Positions 57,178 to 64,000 of a stretch of 64,000 bases of DNA are shown one piece after another. Position numbers and translations under genes: made by a program. The DNA is from Rapana venosa (taxonomy: Eukaryota; Mollusca; Gastropoda; Neogastropoda; Muricidae). The notes beneath the pieces were generated by a model. It saw only the letters and a program-made list of their open reading frames with translations, was not told the origin of the DNA and ran no database searches. The first letter of the stretch is position 1; every line of letters begins with the position of its first letter. Location: contig CM054140.1 in the NCBI GenBank assembly GCA_028751875.1, forward strand, positions 32,101,393 through 32,165,392, in the 5' to 3' direction.

Positions 57178-58831
57178 CCACCGCCACTTACTTACTTACA
57201 TATATACTCTGTACAGACCTTTGATATGCATTGTATGACTCGGAATGACGAACCGCAATGTTGATGATCACGAGAATGACCTCCCCTTTGAGGATAATGG
57301 CTGCTCATCATGTCATGACTTGTTTGGATAGTCTTTTGATACGCAATGGTCGTGTGTGTGTGTTTGATCTATGCAAGGTTTTGTTACTCTTGATTTTTGT
57401 TGTTCATTTTTGTTTTTTAAAGAATGTCAATTTTTGACCGCTTTAGCTTACACTTTTTTAATGCAGATTTTTTTTTTGGGGGGGGGGGGAGGGGTATGTT
57501 TTTACATTAGTACATTTTTACTTGTACAAAAACTAAACAGTTAAAAAGAACTGAGACACAAGTCTGTGAAGAGATACGGTTCAAATCGTGCATATTATAA
57601 GTTCAGGAAGGTATGCGTTGATATACGGTTATCATTCAGGGTAAAGAATTATGATTGCTCAATACTTTTTTATACTTGATTTTTCTGAATGTTTGTTGTG
57701 TGTTTGCGTTGTCTTTATGGTGCCTGCATCTCCTGGCAAGCTTTTGCTCAAGCCTGGCCAACCACAACACACCTCTGAAAGCAACTAGAAACATTGCATT
57801 GTACATGAAAAAACACGCTCAAGGTCTTATTCTTCACATGCAGAATGCTAAACATCGTTTTCACAAGCTGCTGTTTAACTGCTGAAAAAGAACGATGATA
57901 GTAAGAAAAACTTACAGTTTTTGTGTTGTTTGTGTTTTTGTTTTCATTTTGAGATAACCAAAAACTGTGTCAGTCATCATCATTCAGAACAATCATTTTT
58001 GCTGATTATGAAATGACAGTGGATGCATTTCATCACTAACATGTTTTGTCTGAAACGCAAATTCATTGTTACGAGTGGCATTTCAGTCAGCCCTGTCTAG
58101 TCAGAATTTGTGTTTGGGGGCAAACAGTGATGAAAACGGTGCCCAGAAGCTTTACAGTGAATTCAGCAGGATTGGTTTCTCCATCCAAACCTTGCATGCA
58201 GTCACAGACAAAGAAGAGAATAGGAACATGGAATACTGACATGTGTCGAGTTATTGAATGCTACCAGCATCACTTTTTTGATGTTGGTGAATGTTTGAAT
58301 CTGCTATCAAGCATCCTTCTTTGCATGTTGGTAAATTTTCACAGGAATCAGGAGCGATTACTGTGAAAGATCAATCTCATGATGGCATTTACTGCATTTG
58401 CTGCAAGACTGTATGAAGAAGTGTGGGAGATTCCGTTTATGGATGGAGTGTTGATCTGGATTTTCTGTTGTAAAATCAGAAGCCTAATGAAACAAAACAG
58501 ACACAAATGCCTCACAGCCTGTACTCGTTTGTTTTTGTTTTGCCTATTTTCTGTTTGTTGTTTATGGTATAAGAAACTCGTGGTCTTTTTGTTTCTGTTG
58601 TGAAGGATTTTTTTTTTGTTTTATATAGAATTGCATTGTTTTCATGATTTAGTGGACAGCCATTATCTTCTGTGAACTATGTTAATTAGCTTTTTATTAT
58701 TATTACTTTAAGAAATATATATATGTATACATTTGTTTATTCATTTTCAGAAAACAGAGAATTGTTTTTGGTTGTTGGTTTGAATTGTTTATTGTTCTAT
58801 TTTACATACTTTTTATTAATTCTATAATAAA
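57178..58831 (+). other. Probable 3' UTR of the laminin alpha gene
   Basis: AT-rich non-coding sequence follows the stop codon, with no domain or conserved reading frame recognised. The first good AATAAA downstream is at 58826-58831. The real transcript end is not visible from sequence alone; later signals exist at 60980 and 61700. Confidence 0.55.
58826..58831 (+). promoter_or_regulatory. Candidate polyadenylation signal AATAAA
   Basis: First canonical hexamer found after the laminin stop codon, in a T-rich context. About 1.65 kb of 3' UTR would result. Confidence 0.45.
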
Positions 58832-58859
58832 ATTTGCATTTTTGCTTTTTATTTTTTGA

Positions 58860-61800
58860 TCTTTGTATTTATTTATTACTTGTTCATTGATTATACTGTT
58901 ATAGAGTGTTACACTTATTTTATATAAAGAAGCATCATTTTCTTTTACCATACATTATTGATATTTCTTGAGTATTTTTCTTTTTTTGCAATTATCTTAT
59001 GATTATAACTTGATTGGTTATTGTTTATTTTATTGCTTATACCCCTTTTTCTTCTTGTTATATTGCATTTATTTTTGTTTCAGTTTATCAGCTATACCTT
59101 AAACAGTATTGTATACCTGAGATCACATCAAATTGTTACATATTTAATCTTTGAAAATAGATTTCTTAATGTCTTCTGACTTCCACTAATAATAACACGG
59201 ATTTGTTTTAGTTGAAAATTTTTACCTTCAACTTGTTGTCATTGGTTTTAGATGTTATGTAATTTTTCTGATTTTAAATAGTTCATACTAGTCTTAGTCT
59301 CTCAAGTTAAAAAGAAAAACGTTAGGGGCCTTGGTGAACTGATACAATCACTGTAAAACATACGATGTTGGAAAACTATTTTTGCTCCTTGTCGTTGCAG
59401 TCTGATTCTATTCCTCACAAAGCTTCACTGGTCTATAATCTTGTTTAGAACTGAATAAGACACAGGAAACTGAAAGCAAGACCTTTCAGGTGATATATGT
59501 CTTACTAAAATGTTCACCGTCATGTTTAACCTTGACATATCTGTTGTTAATTCTTTTTGTACATTAGCAAGTGCTATGATATTAGTATCTCTCTGAAGAA
59601 TTTCACACTGTAGTGTGGAACTCAAAGAATTTCTTGTTTATCGTAGGAAAGAAAGTAGTGTGTGGAAAAAGAGCTATCCTGTTGTTGAATTTAACTCCTA
59701 CTGTTCCTGTCTACGAAATATGTGCAGATGTTGCTGTGTTCTCAGATATACCAGCAGTACCCCCCAACAATACTCCTTGTCAAAGATCTGATTTTTGTTA
59801 ACCAGTATTTTTTTTTTCAAACTCTGGAAATGTTCTTGCCTTTTGCAAACCTGGTAAAACTTTGCTTAACAACAAAACAGATAGTAGCATGATGCCTATA
59901 AATATCAAGAAGTGTGTTTCAGGCAGTTTTTTCTCTCGTTTTAGTCTTGTACTTGAACAGTAATTACATACTGGCTGTTCAGGTTTTTAAATCTGAAAGA
60001 TTCACTTCAAACAGCAGACACTATAGGCTGTTTTACATCAGGTCAGCAGGTGGTAGATTAAAAAAAAAAAGCCAGGTAGAAAAGTGTGAGAGCACAGATG
60101 TTAATATATAAAGAAAACCATTGCACCTTACCAGACTGTGCAGAAAAGGTCTGTAGAATTTGTAGATAGCTGTAGATGTTGGACCATTTCAATTCCAATA
60201 CATATTTAGCTCAGATTTGATAAGATCTTCCAGGAAAGAATATTTCCAGACTCTGCAAGTAAATCATTTTGATCGGGTTCAGAAATAAGACAGTTGAGGC
60301 ATTTCTTCAGAGGTGATACCACAGTTAACACTTTTTTTGTCCCAAAACAAATCATTGGTTTTCCATCTTACTGAAAAGGCATCAGCTTGTGCTCTCAGTT
60401 ATTTTTGTATCATAGTTTATATTGAGGACTGGAAGTTATGGCACTAGCTTATAGGATACTGTGGTTTTCATTGTGTATTAGTTATTTTGAGAAGTATTTT
60501 TAAAAAATTGTTTAAGCCAAATATTGTTTAAACTCAAGGGTCAAGCATGCTTTAATCACATGTCCCAAAAAATTGGAAGAAATTGGTCCTCAGGGGTTAT
60601 CACTGTGAACTGCCAAAGAGAAGCATGTGTTCATTATACAAAGTATTTACAGCAGTGTAGTTTTTAATCAGAGATCGGTCCTGGTGATTTTCCTCCATTG
60701 TGTCATTTCTGATTCTGCTCCCACCCTTCCCTTCCCCTCCCCTTGTTTTCATGTTTTTGTACACTGTTCATAGGCAACTTCCAAAGAATATTGTTGCTGA
60801 ATTGCATCTGTATCAACTTTTGCATAACATGATCATAATTGTGTGTATTCCACATTTGGTACTGAAACTAGGCAGCTCTCTCTCTCTCTCTCTCTCTCTG
60901 TCTGTCTCTGTCTGTCTCTCTCTTTGTCTTATACTCAGCACTCTCTCTCTCTCTCTCTCCTCCTGTATTTACTTTAACTAATAAAAGCATCTTATGTGCA
61001 CAGAATATTTATCCATATACACAAACAAATTCAACTGAATTTTGTTTTCCAACTACCCATATATCTGGATATCGGTCACTTTACTACGTGAATTAATGTT
61101 GTATGATTACGAACCAAAGTATATCCATCTTTCATCTTTCTCGCCTTTCCATATCTTGTTAACATTGCTTCTTCATCTGTGGTAGCCTGGAAGGTGTGTG
61201 ATGCATGTGCAGTGTGTGCTCATCTTCCAGAGGTTCTGCAGGTACGTGATGATGCCAGATGCTCTGGGGTTAACAACTGTCTTAGTATTGTGCCAGCATA
61301 GGTTTATACACACTATAGAAACATTTCATAACTGTTTTAAACTTCAATTTTTAAATCCTTGTTTTTTAGAGGCCAGTTTTATCAACAGTGTACTAAAATG
61401 TTGAAACAAGACTTCATGCTGTGTTTGTTTTAAATTTTGCTTTTGCATTGTGTGTATGTGTGTGTGTGCGTGCGTGCATGCAAGCAAGCATGCATGCGTG
61501 CGTGTATGTGTATGTGTGTGTGAGAGAAGGTATACCACATATGCATGGAGACTGTGTTCAATCACACTGCACATTCTACACAAATCAGAGTGGTGAAAAG
61601 AGATTTTTATTTCAATGTGGCACTCTATAATCTTCTGAATCAAAGAGTGATGAATTCTAAAATGTAGATAAAAAAATAGTTATGTTCAAAAATGAAAAGA
61701 ATAAAGAGGCCAAAAAATATATTAAAAAAAATTATCAGTCTTGTCAGTGCTATTAAATGCAGCAAATAGTATCATACAAATGGACATCCCCCCCCCCCTT

Positions 61801-62100
61801 AAAAAAAAAGAAAAAGGGAAATAGTTACATCACTGTTATTCTATAACATTATTATACTTTCAGCTTACAGCGGTCTGTACACTTGTCTGTTGTAACAATA
61901 TCAGTTACAGTTCAGCTTCATGATGAAAAGAAAAATAATACAGTTTAATATATGTAAATACAGTTTAATATATATAAATACAGTTTAATAACCCCCCAAA
62001 AAAGAAAGAAGCTGAACTGAAATTGTGGGATGAAAGGAAGGGGCAAGGAACAAAATAAAAATCACACTCTCGCTGACTTAAAAAAAAAAAAAGGAAATGT
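58860..62100. other. AT-rich intergenic or extended 3' UTR, no gene recognised
   Basis: I see no exon-like coding stretch. It holds a CT repeat at 60873-60960, a GT/CA-like alternation at 61447-61522, poly-A runs, and further AATAAA hexamers at 60980-60985 and 61700-61705. It separates the laminin gene from the convergent minus-strand exon at 62151. Confidence 0.5.
60873..60960 (+). repeat. CT/CTGT microsatellite
   Basis: TCTCTCTCTCTGTCTGTCTC and related runs. Confidence 0.9.
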
Positions 62101-62150
62101 TTGACTTTCTTAGAACGACTGGCATGGAGTGAGTTATCTTGTGACAGATC

Positions 62151-62396
62151 TCAGGAAAGCTGTTCAGGGATGGGGTTTCTGGGCACGAACTCCTGCCTCT
62201 TGAAGTGTGTGTTGGAGTAGATACCACTCTCATCCTGCCAGGTGTTCCGTCCTGGTCGCCTGTAGTCGGCAGTGTCTGTGAACTGGGAGTGACACTTGCG
62301 GTACGCCGGGGACTTGTCTTCAAAGTCGGGGAGACGTTCCTGTAACATGCCAAACACACCCTTCTGTTGACTATGGCCTGGTTGAAATAACGGCAT
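62151..62396 (-). CDS. C-terminal exon of an unrecognised minus-strand gene
   Basis: An open minus-strand frame ends with a stop at 62151. It reads FGMLQERLPDFEDKSPAYRK, later FTDTADYRRPGRNTWQDESG and IYSNTHFKRQEFVPRNP, ending EQLS. The balanced composition, high information content and lack of repeats make it look like real protein. The 5' exon limit is uncertain: possible acceptors on the minus strand are ACAG (exon then starts at the GAACGT reading into ERLPDF) or the upstream CCAG near 62380. The style (short, Tyr/Arg/Pro-rich, W.DESGIY) recalls small axonemal proteins, but I cannot name the family. It is convergent with the laminin gene. Confidence 0.55.
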   Translation of the reverse strand: MPLFQPGHSQQKGVFGMLQERLPDFEDKSPAYRKCHSQFTDTADYRRPGRNTWQDESGIYSNTHFKRQEFVPRNPIPEQLS

Positions 62397-62424
62397 GAGC
62401 TTCAGACTTTGCTGTACTCATCAT

Positions 62425-62960
62425 CAGTGTGGATTCTAGAGTGCGCCCTTGCGGGATTCCAGCCTTTTTTTCAAAATTGCCGCAAAACGATGAGGGCAGT
62501 GCGCCCTATCGGATGCCAAAGAAAATCCTGGACAGTGCGTTTTTGAACAAACAGTGCGCCATCGCAATTGCCGTTTGTGTAATCTCTAAAATTAAGCGCT
62601 ATTTCTGCCGAAGTTCTCCGAAGATGCTTCTGGTTGGCTGAGCGCCTCACTTTTGACCAATCACAGAAACTGTAGTTCATCCTTGTCAGTTCCTGTGGTA
62701 GGCTACCCTAGCGGTGGCAAGATTTTCTGATTTTTCACCCGAAAAAAGCCATCTTCATAATAAAGTGGGCTTGTCCTGCTCTGTTGTCCTTTGTTTACAT
62801 CATCTTCTAAGAAGCCTTCTACTCCAGAATAAAGTGATGTGATTAGGTCAGAGATCGTTAAGGAGACAGCAGATGCCGAAGCCCAGCAGGTTCCCAGCTG
62901 GTAGATCTGATGAGACTAGTAGCCCTGGCTTGAGAACGTGGCATGTGGTAGGCTATCAGC
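62425..62960. other. Non-coding segment with AGTGCGCC motifs and a CCAAT-like site
   Basis: AGTGCGCC or AGTGCGTT occurs at 62440, 62499, 62534 and 62551. TTGACCAATCACAG (62654) is CCAAT-box-like, and GCCATCTT (62747) is a YY1-type site on the minus strand. It could be a promoter for a minus-strand gene or an interspersed element; I cannot decide. Confidence 0.3.
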
Positions 62961-63104
62961 TGTGTTTCAAACATGAAGGATGATGCATTCCCTAAAGGAG
63001 ATTGCGCTAATTACAGCACAGCACTTAAAGCATTACGCAAAAACACTGCCCATCACCAGGAGGCTGTACATGATGAAACTCTTCAGAAAGACTTACATCA
63101 ATTA

Positions 63105-63135
63105 GGCAACTCTCTCTCTCTCTCTCTCCTCTCTC

Positions 63136-63174
<39 letters not shown>

Positions 63175-63472
63175 CCACCCTCCCTCCCCCAGTGTACGAT
63201 CTGGGGGAAAAAACCCCAACAAGACTGACATTGGCTTTAACTTGTCATCTAAATCTAGATCTCTGAATGTGGAAATACATATGTGTGTGTGTGTGTGTGT
63301 GTGCTGTGTACGATCTGGGGGTGGGGTGTGTGGACGGAAACAAGACTTTGATATTGGCTTTAACTTGTGTAGATTTAGATGAGATCTCTCTGAATGTGGA
63401 AATACAAATTTTATCCCTCCCCTCCCCCTCTCTCTCTCTCTCTCTCTCAATGTGTGATCTTGGGAGTGGCAG

Positions 63473-63505
<33 letters not shown>

Positions 63506-63800
63506 AAACTTTAGCATTGGTTTTAACTTATCTCTCTGAATGTGGAAATACAAATTTGCCCCCCCCCCCCCGTCTCTATCTCTCTCTCTCTCAAAAATCT
63601 CTCTCTCTCAAAGTATCTAGGCCAGAAAAAAAACAACCTTTGATATATTGGCTTTTACGTCTAGTTTCATCTAGATCTATCTCCCCAACTCTGGAAATAC
63701 AAATTTGACTTTGCCCCCCCCCCCCCCTTCTCTCTCTCCTCTTCCTTTCTCTCTCTCCCCTCTCCCCTTCCTTCCTTCCCCCCTCTCTCTCCCCTGTGGC
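63105..63800 (+). repeat. Composite repeat: four copies of a snippet between CT and C/G runs
   Basis: GTACGATCTGGGGG...GACATTGGCTTTAACTTGT...CTGAATGTGGAAATACA recurs about four times (63192, 63306, 63450 and a decayed copy at 63605), separated by CT microsatellite and by long C and G runs. Confidence 0.75.
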
Positions 63801-64000
63801 ACAAGTGCTTACTACAGAATAACTGATTTAACTTAAGGCGAATATCTAATCCTTTTTGCCTTCATATCTACTTGTTTGTTTTGTTTCTCTTCCTTGAAAA
63901 AATAGTGGAAACTAAGAGTACTGAAGGTACTGTAAGCAAATACTATGTGTCCCCTTTTTAATGGGGGCACTTGGGCCCCTTATTTTGAAATCCTATAATC

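Noticed and set aside
58046..58603. Two open frames of 74-106 codons after the laminin stop
   Set aside because: No splice-site framing, AT-rich codon use and no recognisable motif. More likely 3' UTR.

Overview
This is animal genomic DNA, most likely from a gastropod or other mollusc. The coding sequence is scattered in about 40 short exons with GT-AG introns, and the introns are filled with tRNA-derived SINEs, microsatellites and minisatellites. The mollusc assignment is an inference from the style of the SINEs (tRNA heads, tails ending in ATT repeats) and from the gene structure; no species-specific marker was seen.

Almost the whole window (248-57177, plus strand) is the 3' half of one gene, a laminin alpha chain. 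Forty exons encode about 1,926 residues. Exon 1 is the end of a laminin IV (B) domain. Exons 2-9 carry one half and six full laminin-type EGF (LE) modules. Exons 10-21 form the domain II/I coiled coil that pairs with beta and gamma chains. Exons 22-40 encode the five C-terminal LG domains, ending at a TAA at 57175-57177. The extra LE modules between the last IV domain and the coiled coil point to the alpha3/5 (Drosophila LanA) class rather than alpha1/2. The product is a secreted basement-membrane protein whose LG domains bind cell receptors. The exons before 248 lie outside the window. Reading phases match at every junction except after exon 33 and exon 37, where small homopolymer deletions are the likely cause.

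The most striking observation is in the introns. In at least a dozen, a tandem array stops exactly at a splice site, and its unit is a copy of that splice site, often with the first 6-46 bases of the adjoining exon. Clear cases are the acceptors of exons 1, 9, 10, 18, 26, 29, 32, 34 and 35 and the donors of exons 8 and 15. The arrays therefore contain rows of decoy splice sites. At exons 9, 18 and 26 the spacing is a multiple of three and stop-free, so use of a decoy would add residues in frame.

Other intron content includes three copies of a 280-bp tRNA-like SINE (one with a perfect 15-bp target-site duplication), a modular SINE family that shares one body with several tRNA heads, two or more uncharacterised interspersed families, and a 5'-truncated LINE with an open reverse-transcriptase C-terminus (12003-12593).

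After 57177 comes an AT-rich 3' UTR and intergenic region with a candidate poly(A) signal at 58826. At 62151-62396, minus strand, lies the last exon of an unrecognised convergent gene. The window ends in a CT-rich composite repeat region (63110-63800).
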